From positions 1 through 64,000 of the forward strand of contig NZ_NSFV01000016.1 of assembly GCF_002295115.1 (NCBI RefSeq): a stretch of 64,000 bases of DNA, written 5' to 3'. Positions 39,901 through 46,954 of this stretch are shown here, piece by piece (positions within the stretch are counted from its first letter, which is position 1; each line of letters starts with the position of its first letter). The stretch is from Mesorhizobium sp. WSM4311. Lineage in GTDB: Bacteria; Pseudomonadota; Alphaproteobacteria; Rhizobiales; Rhizobiaceae. Position numbers and translations under genes: made by a program. The notes below the pieces were generated by a model. That model saw only the letters and a program-made list of their open reading frames with translations. It did not search any database and had not been told where the DNA came from.

Positions 39901-40388
39901 CAGATGCTCGGTCCGAACAGCAGGTTGGCGAGCCCGCCGGCGCCGGCGATCCAGGCGAGCGAGACGAAGGCGACGATCCAGTAGACGGTGTTGGAGGCGC
40001 GCCTGTTGAGGCCGTGCAGGAGGGTCTTGTAATCCTTCTGGCGATCATCATTGGCCGGCGCGAAGCCCGTGGGCTGCGCGCCGTTGCCATTGCCATTGCG
40101 TGTCTCCACGGGGCGCAGTTCTGCCGGCTTGGCCTTCGGCGCGGGACTCGCGGGCTGATTGGCAATGGGGGCCTGATTGGCGGCGGGTGCCGGCTTCTGG
40201 TTGCGTCCCTCGCGTGCCAGCTCGTCGGCGGCCTGGGATATCTGCGCTTCCAGATCTTCCATCGAAGCCGCGATATCGAGATCGCCGCTGCCGATGTCGC
40301 CGCTGAGGTCGAGATCGAGCGCTTTTTCCAGTTCCCTGGCCACGTCGCTGTCGAGATTTCTCGTCGTCGTCGTTGGTTTCTTTGCCAT
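33975..40388 (-). CDS. gpr: Growth Pole Ring (GPR/RgsE)-like giant coiled-coil membrane protein
   Basis: 2137 residues. An N-terminal acidic and Pro-rich cytoplasmic region is followed by two membrane helices (about 134-157 and 177-197). A very long coiled coil comes next, containing 19 tandem repeats at residues 538-1165, then a second helical series built on ARA-x-E-x-A-D-Q-L-AARA. A conserved C-terminal domain starts near SLNSLSVDIARAIDHDA and includes DVFTRRLYTLKGQQTF and DNIMAQTYLTSDTGKVY. Size, topology and apolipoprotein-like helices match Agrobacterium GPR (about 2115 residues) and Sinorhizobium RgsE, which form a ring at the growing pole needed for polar elongation. Homology is inferred from architecture, without alignment. 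Confidence 0.8.
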   Translation of the reverse strand: MAKKPTTTTRNLDSDVARELEKALDLDLSGDIGSGDLDIAASMEDLEAQISQAADELAREGRNQKPAPAANQAPIANQPASPAPKAKPAELRPVETRNGNGNGAQPTGFAPANDDRQKDYKTLLHGLNRRASNTVYWIVAFVSLAWIAGAGGLANLLFGPSIWRIRTLDQFLARPELIGLAVAAIVPIILFWAFAAMIRRAQDMRIAAQSMTEVAFRLTEPENMAQDRVMMIGQAVRREVAAMGEGIERTLARAVELETLVHSEVNQIERSYSENETRIRSLVDGLGSEREAVVSHAERVRASIAGAHETLRDEIGSASDIIRDSILNASTKLSMTITDSGDTLIDRINESSMSIFDSVEGRLDTITDKLSTSGEAFASLLDTRIAKLTDTTDGLTRSLTDLLDDRTTGMVSLLGGAARTLNSEFEASLNGIERTLAERGQALISEFQTRAEALDTGTQKLNAALEARARQINETLVERAREIAHTFAESKDTLAAMIDQGKTQIGADMADIVTSTSSMLEARASDFAGRMEAARHVVSRSFDSDIQRLADARVGIEEAVENHSRKLSESRERMAAAMQADLEKFAESRDGIDAAVTNQVQKLAEGRSLIARALEEDLRKVNESRAAIDASLGSHLERLEEGRNRLSLALNEDSGKLVQARTIIDEMVAGHVGKLAEGRNILSRALEADLGKLSDSRASIDGLVAGQVEKIAEGRAVLAKALENDIAGIKGLIEAHSAKLVDDRSQLGRSLEDDLSGIRGLLDDHSVKLANDRSLLSQTLEADLAKLAESRSSIDGLVAGQVEKLAEGRDILKRALESDLNTIKDVISSQSERLAEDRGLLSQVLEADLQNVNSVIADHMNRLVQDRSTLSKALEDDLAKLADSRSSIDGLVAGQVEKLAEGRDILKRALEADLNTIKNTVADQSQKLVDDRAQFARALEADLESVNSLVSSHSDRLVQDRSTLSKALEVDLDNVNGLVNSHAERLIQDRSTLSKALEADLESVSGLVGSHADRLVQERSTLSRALEDDLAKLAESRSSIDGLVAGQVEKLAEGRDVLKRALEADLAKLAESRSSIDGLVAGQVEKLAEGRDILKRALEADLQKLSESRGEIDGVIAGHVGKLAEGRNMLSRALEDDLGKLAETRKDVDRSLSGHIDQIAARSTDISAAIAADVEKIEQAFSRQTGIIEERAGTMERALSTGVDNVRSVLEKSAVFVAGALREKVLEVTSALHEQAGAAFSDADRKIAERAEQTSAALLARAEDIARTFEEADRRLHARAEDTSNALLARADDASSSLLARAHETADQLAARAGEIAGTFELADQKLAARAQETADQLAARAQDTADHLAARASEIAGTFDAADQKLVARAVETAQSLAARAGDILRNFESADQRLGMRIGESAEALAARATDLGRIFDAADQQLVSRIAEGSDALSSRASEIGRIFDEADQRLVSRIADSSSTIGEHAQTIVGAFASTEQKVADRARQTGQELAVHAREIEQALAGADERLASTAAAAAARVEEQIASVENRLAHTTETMGQRLNEQVSSAEAQLVSRANVIAETFTAVGQHIGQSTNDAAKTIGANTRELNTMLAARSAEMSKILDETARPLVERFAQGGSELQKSMEEVTERATEKLRSENAALVNALANRTAETLSAVEGARSSLSDSVADLIGRMTKSSSQLGQLIEQAAVNLGQVDERLTGSTQSFAATTEKAAQTFASSARLVDSNTTRLTELSSSTLREVASIATKFDEHSRLLASASDLLSSAQSNLEHTLERQSSLEDLAVGLVKKSEDLERVMRSFENLVGQTLQNAEGKTMESADKIRNAITDVVDSATKRFADATDEMRRTASSIKSELDLTRAELKKGVIEMPEEAKESTSAIRRAVSEQINALKELSDIVAKSGRGGGDTSEPRNLRPAPQAPAARPAEPPRRAPAAPQPELRTPQAPLGGTALRGTLDLERPAEPRQRPEAGARTPQGGWVRDLLTAASNDADLRPAAAPSAPVEAPRAAPAQRSPLHVVESLNSLSVDIARAIDHDASIELWNRYRRGERDVFTRRLYTLKGQQTFDEIRRKYQGEAEFRAAVDRYCDDFEKLLKDVSRNDRDNIMAQTYLTSDTGKVYTMLAHASGRLH
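36894..38777 (-). repeat. 19 in-frame tandem repeats of 36 and 29 codons inside gpr
   Basis: Aligning on the L-x-x-A-L-E-x-D-L core gives 19 contiguous units: 11 of 36 residues and 8 of 29. Their order is five long, two short, one long, two short, one long, four short, four long. The long form adds exactly one heptad and carries SRSSIDGLVAGQVEKLAEGR; the short form carries e.g. VSGLVGSHADRLVQERS. Several long units are nearly identical at protein level and similar in DNA, so this stretch is prone to recombination and misassembly. Confidence 0.9.
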
Positions 40389-40531
40389 GCCTTCGCTACC
40401 CTGTACTAGCTGCCGCGGGGCTTATAATTGTCTTTGTCGTACCCCCGCGCAGGAGGCTGAAAATGGACCCTCGTATCGTAATGACACAGGGGGGTAAAGA
40501 AAACATGCATTCCGCGGGATACGTAAAACTT

Positions 40532-40547
40532 TAAATATAAGGTTAAC
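40532..40547 (+). promoter_or_regulatory. CtrA-like site between gpr and the Hpt gene
   Basis: TAAA (40532-40535), a 7-base gap and TTAAC (40543-40547) resemble the CtrA box TTAA-N7-TTAAC with one mismatch. Another TTAAC half-site lies at about 40596. The spot is in the 273-base divergent region between gpr and the Hpt gene. Confidence 0.3.
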
Positions 40548-40661
40548 GGAACCGTGATCCGTGCGCCGCTTTCGCAACATTTTTCCAGGCCATTCATTAA
40601 CCCGTTGTCCATTGGATTCGCCTAGTTTTTCAGGCGGCCGAAGAAAACGGAGTTCGAGTTC

Positions 40662-41030
40662 ATGCGTGGCGAAAGCGGCATTGCCTTTTCAATGCCCGGA
40701 GGCGACGTCTCGGGAACCAGGCAGTCCCGACCGGTCGATTTGGCACACCTTGCCCGGCAAACGATGGGCGACCGCGCCCTCGAGCAAGAGGTGCTGGCGC
40801 TGTTTGTACAGCAGGCGCTGTCGGTACGCGACAAAATTGTCGATGCCGATCTCAAGGACCGGCTTCTGCTTGCGCATGGGTTGAAAGGGTCTGCTCGCGG
40901 CGTTGGCGCCTTCGCCATCGCCGATTGCGCCACCGAGATCGAGCGGCAGCCGGAAGACGGCCAGACCCTCAAGCGGCTCGGCAAACTGATCGACGAAGTG
41001 CGCGATTTCATCGCCGCCATCAATCGCTGA
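40662..41030 (+). CDS. Orphan histidine phosphotransfer (Hpt) domain protein
   Basis: A 122-residue single-domain Hpt protein. The phosphorylatable His is H72 in LLLAHGLKGSARGVGA, followed by the usual helix FAIADCATEIER and a C-terminal antiparallel helix. Such proteins pass phosphoryl groups between a hybrid kinase receiver and a response regulator. No kinase or regulator is adjacent; CckA, with its receiver, lies 17 kb downstream, but its known partner is ChpT, a different fold. The gene is divergent from gpr. A cggag ribosome site precedes the start. Confidence 0.85.
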   Translation: MRGESGIAFSMPGGDVSGTRQSRPVDLAHLARQTMGDRALEQEVLALFVQQALSVRDKIVDADLKDRLLLAHGLKGSARGVGAFAIADCATEIERQPEDGQTLKRLGKLIDEVRDFIAAINR

Positions 41031-41075
41031 CCCGGTTTGTGGAAAAACGTCACCGAGCGGCGCTTTCGCACGGCA

Positions 41076-41104
41076 GTTGACTTGTCTGCCGGAGTGATTA
41101 TCTC
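41076..41104 (+). promoter_or_regulatory. Predicted promoter of the ferredoxin gene
   Basis: GTTGAC (41076-41081), a 17-base spacer and TATCTC (41099-41104), 26 bases before the start codon. The -10 box is weak. Confidence 0.4.
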
Positions 41105-41129
41105 GGCGGAAACTCCCTTCAGGTGACAA

Positions 41130-41450
41130 ATGACCAAGTTGACCTTCATCGCCCATGACGGCACACAATTCGACGTGGACGCCGAAAACGGCTCGACGGT
41201 CATGGAAAACGCCATCCGCAACGCCGTGCCGGGGATCGAGGCGGAGTGCGGTGGCGCCTGCGCCTGCGCCACCTGCCATGTCTATGTCGACGAGGCCTGG
41301 ACGGCGGAAGTGGGCGAGCCGGAAGCGATGGAAGAGGACATGCTGGACTTCGCCTACGACGTCCAGCCGAACTCGCGTCTGTCCTGCCAGATCAAGGTAC
41401 GCGACGCGCTTGACGGCCTGGTGGTGCGGGTGCCGGAGCGCCAGGGCTAG
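41130..41450 (+). CDS. Adrenodoxin-type 2Fe-2S ferredoxin
   Basis: A 106-residue vertebrate/ISC-type [2Fe-2S] ferredoxin. Cluster ligands follow the CX5CX2C...C pattern at C40, C46, C49 and C86; an extra Cys lies at 44. The acidic helix EVGEPEAMEEDMLDFA is the usual docking surface for reductases and P450s. It may serve Fe-S assembly or a monooxygenase. It is followed after 318 bases by a ferredoxin-NADP reductase on the same strand, a plausible redox partner. Confidence 0.92.
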   Translation: MTKLTFIAHDGTQFDVDAENGSTVMENAIRNAVPGIEAECGGACACATCHVYVDEAWTAEVGEPEAMEEDMLDFAYDVQPNSRLSCQIKVRDALDGLVVRVPERQG

Positions 41451-41768
41451 GGCGTGTTGATATTCGGGTGATGCCGGCCTGCAAACGGCGGCTTCCTCCG
41501 GCCTTCGCCGGCCGAAGCACTTGACGAGGGATCGTGGCAGCTAGGGCTATGGCCCGGGGTAGGCCGGTACTCGCATATGAAAAGTACGTTGCGCTCCGGT
41601 TCTCGGTATCAACCCTGTTTGGTCGCTTCGCGCCGTCTTCGACGCCGGCTCGGCCTGACCTGAATCTCAATATGCCTTCGGCGACGTTCCAATTTCTTTG
41701 ACATTGGCTGCTTGGCAGCAGGCCACGGCTCATGCAGTCTCGCCCCATTCCCAAGGGGACCACATCGC
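41451..41768. other. 318-base gap between the ferredoxin and its probable reductase
   Basis: It contains a GC-rich hairpin just after the ferredoxin gene (ccggc-cttc-gccgg, about 41497-41511), which may act as a terminator. No second promoter with good spacing, no repeat and no gene could be supported. Confidence 0.35.
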
Positions 41769-42800
41769 ATGACCGAAACAATCAAGACGGATGTTCTCAT
41801 TGTCGGGGCAGGGCCTGTCGGCCTTTTCGCCGTGTTCGAGCTCGGCCTGTTCGACATGAAATGCCACCTGATCGATATCCTCGACAAACCCGGCGGCCAA
41901 TGCGCGGAACTCTATCCGGAAAAGCCGATCTACGACATTCCCGGCTGGCCCTCGATTTCGGCGCAAGGGCTGGTCGACAAGCTGCTCGAGCAGATCCATC
42001 CGTTCAAGCCTGACTTCACCTACAACCGCATGGTCTCCAGCCTCCAGAAACTGGAGGATGGCAGCTTTCGCGTCACCACCGACGAGAACGAGGTGTTCGA
42101 GGCCAAGGTGGTGGTGATCGCCGCCGGCGGCGGCTCGTTTCAACCCAAACGCCCCCCGATCCCGGGCATCGAGCCCTATGAAGGCAAGAGCGTCTTCTAT
42201 TCAGTGCGCCGGATGGAGGATTTTCGCGGCCACGACCTTGTCATTGTCGGCGGCGGCGACTCGGCGCTCGACTGGACACTGAACCTGCAGCCGGTGGCAA
42301 AAAGCGTGACGCTGGTCCACCGGCGCCCTGAATTCCGCGCGGCGCCCGACAGCGTCAACAAAATGTATGCCATGCAAGAGATGAAGCAGCTTGCGTTCAA
42401 GGTCGGCCAGGTGACCGGCCTGACCGGCGCCGACGGCCAGCTGTCATCGGCCACCATCAAGGGTGGTCCGGAAGGCGATATCGAAGTGCCATGCACACGC
42501 ATGCTGCCCTTCTTCGGCCTGACGATGAAGCTCGGGCCGATCGCGGAATGGGGGCTCAATCTCCACGAGAACCTGATTCCGGTCGACACCGAGAAATTTC
42601 AGACATCGGTGCCCGGCATTTTCGCGGTGGGCGACATCAACTCGTATCCGGGAAAGCTGAAGCTGATCCTGTCGGGCTTCCATGAAGTGGCGCTGATGGC
42701 GCAGGCGGCCAAGCGCATCGTCAGTCCCGGCGAGCGGATCGTGTTCCAATACACGACCTCGTCGACCAGCCTGCAGAAGAAGCTCGGCGTGGTGGAGTAA
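41769..42800 (+). CDS. Ferredoxin--NADP+ reductase, thioredoxin-reductase-like type
   Basis: A 343-residue flavoprotein of the TrxR-like FNR class. The FAD motif is VLIVGAGPVGLFAVFELG. The second Rossmann motif for NADPH is LVIVGGGDSALDWTLNL, followed by VTLVHRRPEFRA. The FAD-closing segment is GIFAVGDINSYPGKLKLI. The redox-active CxxC of thioredoxin reductases is missing, as expected for this class. It moves electrons between NADPH and ferredoxin. The start at 41769 (MTETIKTDVLIVG) fits the fold. Confidence 0.92.
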   Translation: MTETIKTDVLIVGAGPVGLFAVFELGLFDMKCHLIDILDKPGGQCAELYPEKPIYDIPGWPSISAQGLVDKLLEQIHPFKPDFTYNRMVSSLQKLEDGSFRVTTDENEVFEAKVVVIAAGGGSFQPKRPPIPGIEPYEGKSVFYSVRRMEDFRGHDLVIVGGGDSALDWTLNLQPVAKSVTLVHRRPEFRAAPDSVNKMYAMQEMKQLAFKVGQVTGLTGADGQLSSATIKGGPEGDIEVPCTRMLPFFGLTMKLGPIAEWGLNLHENLIPVDTEKFQTSVPGIFAVGDINSYPGKLKLILSGFHEVALMAQAAKRIVSPGERIVFQYTTSSTSLQKKLGVVE

Positions 42801-42809
42801 AGACCGCTC

Positions 42810-44303
42810 CTATTCCGTGAGGACGGGCGCAACCGCTTCGTCGCGTCCGCGCAGCGCCTTTTCCGGCATCAGCATCATGGCGACGAGCGCCAGCACCAGG
42901 GTGATGCCGGCGGTGATGAAGATCATCACGAACGGCAAGGCTGATGCCAGCTGGACATGTGTCTGCGAACCCTCGGCGGAGAGCGGCAGGCCATAGCCGA
43001 GCGCGACCGCGCCGAGCAGGGCGACGCCCAGCGCGCCACCCAGCGTGCGCAGGAAGGTCAGCACGCCTGTCGCAACCCCGAGATGGGTTCGATCGACGGC
43101 GTTCTGGACAGAGACGGTCGCGACCGGGAATGTCGTTCCGCTGCCCAGGCCGATCAGGGTTGTCAGGATCTCGACCGCGAGCAGCGAGGCGTGTCCAGCA
43201 ATGGCGCTGAGCACGCCAATGCTGACAATGGCCAAGGCGATGCCGATCATGGCGATGCGCTTGTAGTGCACGAAGCGGGGGATCAGGCGGCCGCTTGTGG
43301 CGGCACCGGCGACCGTGCCGAGCAAAAGGCCGAGCATGGCCATTCCCGATTCGCTGACGGAAAGCCCGATGACGGTTTGCAGATAGACCGGCAAGTAGAC
43401 CGAAGCGCCGATATTGGCCGCCTGCAGCAGGAACATCGACAGCGCACCGGCTAGCACGATCGGATTGCCCAGCACTTCAAGCGAGATCAGCGGTTCGGCG
43501 GCCCTCATCAGTCTCACTGCGAACAGGGCCCAGAACACGGCCGAACCGGCCACCAGCCCGAGGATTTCGTGGGAAAACCAGGGATAGGTGCTGCCACCCC
43601 AGTTGAGCGCCAGAAGCAGAAGGGCCGTGGCGATAACCAGAAGCACGGCGCCCAACCCGTCGATGCGGTGATGTTTGGCTGCGATCGGCAGCTTCTTCAG
43701 CGGCTTGTTGATGATCGCCATGGCCAAAAGCCCAAGCGGAATGTTGATCCAGAAGATCAGCGACCAGTGCAGATGCTCGGCAAAGGTGCCGCCCAGCAGT
43801 GGCCCGGCAATGCTGGCGACGGCCCAGGTGCCTGACACCCAGGCCGCATAGCGTGCGCGTTCGCGCGGCGGCACGAGGTCGCCGATGACGGTTTGCGCCA
43901 GCGCAAACAGGCCGCCGCCGCCGGCACCCTGGATCGCGCGCCCGATCACCAGCACGAACATGTTGGGGGCCATGGCGCTGACCAGTGATCCGGCGAGGAA
44001 GATGAGGATCGCCGCGTAGACGGTCGGGCGACGGCCATAGACGTCGGAAATCTTGCCGTAGAGCGGTGCCACGGCGGTGGCGGTCAGGAGATAGCCGGTG
44101 ACCATCCAGGGCAGATATTCGGCGTGGCCGAGCGCTCGCGCGATGGTCGGCATGGCGGGTGCGATGATGGTCTGGTCGAGCGCCGCCAGCAGCATGGACA
44201 GAAGGACGCCGCCGATGATGGCGTTCTTCTCGCTTTCGGTCAGCGGTGTGGCGGCAGCCGGTATAGTCTGCTTGTCGACAGCCTGGTCCATAGTCTTGTC
44301 CAT
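42810..44303 (-). CDS. DHA2-family (EmrB/QacA) multidrug MFS exporter
   Basis: A 497-residue MFS protein with about 14 transmembrane helices. Motif A is GKISDVYGRRP, motif C is SGTWAVASIAGPLLGG, and LDQTIIAPAMPTIARALG in helix 1 is the DHA2 motif D1. It exports hydrophobic or cationic compounds by proton antiport; the actual substrate is unknown. It is convergent with the ferredoxin reductase gene, nine bases apart. No regulator is adjacent. Confidence 0.88.
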   Translation of the reverse strand: MDKTMDQAVDKQTIPAAATPLTESEKNAIIGGVLLSMLLAALDQTIIAPAMPTIARALGHAEYLPWMVTGYLLTATAVAPLYGKISDVYGRRPTVYAAILIFLAGSLVSAMAPNMFVLVIGRAIQGAGGGGLFALAQTVIGDLVPPRERARYAAWVSGTWAVASIAGPLLGGTFAEHLHWSLIFWINIPLGLLAMAIINKPLKKLPIAAKHHRIDGLGAVLLVIATALLLLALNWGGSTYPWFSHEILGLVAGSAVFWALFAVRLMRAAEPLISLEVLGNPIVLAGALSMFLLQAANIGASVYLPVYLQTVIGLSVSESGMAMLGLLLGTVAGAATSGRLIPRFVHYKRIAMIGIALAIVSIGVLSAIAGHASLLAVEILTTLIGLGSGTTFPVATVSVQNAVDRTHLGVATGVLTFLRTLGGALGVALLGAVALGYGLPLSAEGSQTHVQLASALPFVMIFITAGITLVLALVAMMLMPEKALRGRDEAVAPVLTE

Positions 44304-44520
44304 GTGTTTTGCGCGCGATCCGGGTCGACGATTGGGCTTGCCTGACGCGTTCGCCGCGCGATCGGTCGTGGTGCTCGTGCCTTGAGGATTGTACTTGCCA
44401 ACCCGTGATATGTCGTTCCGTTTAGGCCGATTTCGACCGCCGTTCGAAAGTTTTCCGACGCTGGCACTATGCTTCGGCCCGGTTGGCTTGCACCGGCGCC
44501 ATCGAGTGCGCCGATGAAAT

Positions 44521-45141
44521 TCAGCCAGGTGGCAGCCGGCCGTTCTCGATGCGCTGGATGCGGTAGCGCATGAGCCGCAGGATACGGCTTTCGAAATTGA
44601 CGCTCTCGACGCGATCGAACTGCACCTGGGCGCGGTCGTGCCTGGCGAGAATGGCGGCGGTGATCTCGGCCGCCTTGGCCTTGGCCGCAGCGCAATCCGT
44701 CCGCGGGTAGGTCGCCTTCAGCGCGTTTTCCAGCTCGCGGCCATAGTTCTTGGCGATCTCGACATGGCGTTCTTCATGGCGCTTGATGTCGGCCGACAGC
44801 GTGTCCCAGAACAGCTTCACGTCGGGATCCGCCTTGCGCGGGCGGCGCCATTCCGGAAGGATCACCTTGACCTTGACCGTCACGGCGGCGTCGGCGATCC
44901 GGCAGGAGCCAGCCTGCCTGGCGTAGCTGATCCGGGTGGTGAAGGCCATCTGGGTGGCGCCGGGGTGGCGCGAGCCCGTGCTTTTGACCTGCGGCCCATG
45001 TTTGGAGAGCTGCGTCTCGATGTCTTCGAGCGTGCTGCCGCCAATGGAAAAATAGCTGTATGTCTTGAGGAGATTGGCCGCGCCCGCCGGAACAGCGGTC
45101 ACGGCAAGCAGTAGCGCGCAAAGCAGGGATCGTTTCATCAT
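44521..45141 (-). CDS. DUF922 family exported protein, putative zinc peptidase
   Basis: A 206-residue protein with a signal peptide (SLLCALLLAVTAVPAGAAN). The DUF922 core contains HEERHVEIA, an HExxH-like metal motif in HEERH form that in this family is thought to bind zinc. Peptidase activity is not demonstrated. The preceding YFSIGGSTLEDIETQLSKHGP is a conserved family beginning. The C-terminal RILRLMRYRIQRIENG is basic. It is divergent from folP. Confidence 0.8.
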   Translation of the reverse strand: MMKRSLLCALLLAVTAVPAGAANLLKTYSYFSIGGSTLEDIETQLSKHGPQVKSTGSRHPGATQMAFTTRISYARQAGSCRIADAAVTVKVKVILPEWRRPRKADPDVKLFWDTLSADIKRHEERHVEIAKNYGRELENALKATYPRTDCAAAKAKAAEITAAILARHDRAQVQFDRVESVNFESRILRLMRYRIQRIENGRLPPG

Positions 45142-45240
45142 ATTGCCTCTTTACCCACCTTGCGTTACGGCCGTTGCCGGCGCAACGGAATTGATCCTTT
45201 GCGGATCACACATCGTTGATGAGCCCATGGTTGATGAGCA

Positions 45241-46092
45241 ATGACGGCGAGGCGATGGCAGCTGGCGCATGGACGTTATCTCGACCTTGGCGGCAAGGCC
45301 GTGGTCGTCGGCATCCTCAACGTCACTCCCGACAGCTTTTCCGACGGCGGACTGTTCGCTGCGCCCGAAGCGGCGCTGACCCAGGCGCGCCGGATGATCG
45401 AGGAAGGGGCACGGATCATCGATGTCGGTGGAGAATCGACCCGGCCGGGTGCCGCCGCCATCTCGGCCAGCGAGGAACAGGCGCGCGTCCTGCCGGTGAT
45501 CGAGGCGCTGGCGCGCGCCGGTGACGTGCTGATTTCGGTCGACACCTATCGCGCAGACACAGCGCGGCTGGCCGTGGCTGCCGGCGCCCATATCGTCAAC
45601 GATGTCTGGGGCCTGCAGCGCGAGCCCGACATCGCGCGGGTCGCCGCCGAAACCGGAGCCGGGCTCATCATCATGCATACCGGGCGGGATCGCGAGAAGC
45701 TGACCGACGTGATCGCGGACCAGTTTGCGTTCCTGGAAAAATCCCTGGAGATCGCCCGTCGTAACGGCATTGCGGACGATCGCATCGTGCTTGATCCAGG
45801 TTTCGGCTTCGCCAAGGAGACGGCTGAGGAAAATCTCGACCTGATGGCGCGGTTTTCCGAGCTCCATGCGCTTGGCTTTCCGCTGATGGCAGGCACCTCG
45901 CGAAAACGCTTCATTGGCACCGTCACCGGGCGCGATGCGGCAGACCGGGCGGCCGGAACGGCGGCGACCAGCGTCATTCTCAGGCTCAAGGGCGCGCATC
46001 TGTTTCGCGTCCATGATGTCGCAATCAACGTGGACGCGCTGGCAGTGGCGGATGCTATGCTGGCGCTTGAAACCGCCGCATCGGAACGCTGA
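45241..46092 (+). CDS. folP: Dihydropteroate synthase
   Basis: A 283-residue TIM-barrel enzyme joining p-aminobenzoate to 6-hydroxymethyl-dihydropterin pyrophosphate, the sulfonamide target. Motifs are GILNVTPDSFSDGG, VGGESTRPGA, ADTARLAVAAGAHIVNDVWG, DPGFGFAKE and GTSRKRFIG. It is first of a folP-folB-folK unit, three bases before folB. Confidence 0.96.
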   Translation: MTARRWQLAHGRYLDLGGKAVVVGILNVTPDSFSDGGLFAAPEAALTQARRMIEEGARIIDVGGESTRPGAAAISASEEQARVLPVIEALARAGDVLISVDTYRADTARLAVAAGAHIVNDVWGLQREPDIARVAAETGAGLIIMHTGRDREKLTDVIADQFAFLEKSLEIARRNGIADDRIVLDPGFGFAKETAEENLDLMARFSELHALGFPLMAGTSRKRFIGTVTGRDAADRAAGTAATSVILRLKGAHLFRVHDVAINVDALAVADAMLALETAASER

Positions 46093-46095
46093 GCC

Positions 46096-46455
46096 ATGTA
46101 TGTCATCCGCCTGAAGAACTGCGCCTTCTTTGCACGGCATGGCGTGCTCGACGAGGAGGAAGCCCTTGGCCAGCGTTTCTATGTCGACGCGGTGCTGTCG
46201 GTCGAACCCGGGCGCGCGCTTGTCGACGACGCGATCGAGGAAACCGTCAACTACGGCATTGCCTTCACGGTGATCGAGAAGATCATTACCGGGAAGCGGC
46301 GCTTCCTGATCGAAGCTCTGGCCATGGAAGTGGCAAAGGCGCTGACGGAGCGGTTTCCGCAGATCAAGAGGGCCGAAATCACCGTGCGCAAGCCGAACGC
46401 GCCGGTGCCTGGCGTGCTCGATCATGTCGAGGTGACCGTTGTCTGGCCCGAGTAA
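46096..46455 (+). CDS. folB: Dihydroneopterin aldolase
   Basis: A 119-residue homo-octameric aldolase that converts dihydroneopterin to 6-hydroxymethyl-dihydropterin and glycolaldehyde. Visible family features are FARHGVLDEEEALGQRFYVD, with the conserved HGV and Glu, and the catalytic Lys region EVTVRKPNAPVP-like (EITVRKPNAPVPGVLDHVEV). It lies between folP and folK, and its last 17 bases overlap folK. Confidence 0.95.
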   Translation: MYVIRLKNCAFFARHGVLDEEEALGQRFYVDAVLSVEPGRALVDDAIEETVNYGIAFTVIEKIITGKRRFLIEALAMEVAKALTERFPQIKRAEITVRKPNAPVPGVLDHVEVTVVWPE

Positions 46456-46951
46456 CACCGTCTTCCTCAGCCTCGGCGGCAATCTGGGTGATCCGGCGGC
46501 CTCGATGGCGGCGGCGCTGCGCATTCTCGACGCCGATGCGGGCACGCGCGTCACCGCCGTTTCGTCGCTCTACCGCACACCGCCCTGGGGCAAGCTCGAT
46601 CAGCCGGATTTCCTCAACGCCGCCGCCGAACTGTCGACCCGGCTCTCGCCGCGGGCGCTGCTCGACCTCTGCCTCGACGCCGAGCGGAAGCTGAAGCGGG
46701 TGCGCGAGGAGCGCTGGGGGCCGCGCCTGATCGATATCGACATTCTGGTGTTCGGTGACCGCGTCATCCATGAGACCGGTCTGGAAGTGCCTCATCCGCG
46801 TATGCTGGAGCGCGCTTTCGTGCTGGCGCCGCTGGCCGAAATCGCGCCGGATCTTGCCGTCGGCGGGAGAAGCGTGTCGGAACGGCTCGGCGCTGTCGAC
46901 GCCGCCGGAATCGAGCGGTTGCCGTCCGGCCGGGACTGGTGGCTGACCTAG
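46439..46951 (+). CDS. folK: 2-amino-4-hydroxy-6-hydroxymethyldihydropteridine pyrophosphokinase
   Basis: A 170-residue HPPK that pyrophosphorylates hydroxymethyl-dihydropterin before FolP. It has VFLSLGGNLGDPAASM, YRTPPWGKLDQPDFLN, RWGPRLIDIDILVFGD and PHPRMLERAFVLAPL, the ATP and pterin motifs. The start is TTG at 46439, with GAGGTGA five bases upstream inside folB. That overlap suggests coupled translation. Confidence 0.94.
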   Translation: MSGPSNTVFLSLGGNLGDPAASMAAALRILDADAGTRVTAVSSLYRTPPWGKLDQPDFLNAAAELSTRLSPRALLDLCLDAERKLKRVREERWGPRLIDIDILVFGDRVIHETGLEVPHPRMLERAFVLAPLAEIAPDLAVGGRSVSERLGAVDAAGIERLPSGRDWWLT

Positions 46952-46954
46952 CTA

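Noticed and set aside
35055..40409. Very long open frames antisense to the giant coiled-coil gene (about 1023 and 752 codons)
   Set aside because: They arise because the sense gene is GC-rich and repetitive; the translations have no recognisable domain and mirror the repeats.
41451..41768. CTTGAC at about 41519 as a promoter for the ferredoxin reductase
   Set aside because: The nearest CTAT-like -10 is 21 bases away, too far for a normal vegetative promoter.
44304..44520. Possible gene remnant between the DHA2 exporter and the DUF922 gene
   Set aside because: All frames are short and lack any recognisable motif; it was treated as plain intergenic sequence.
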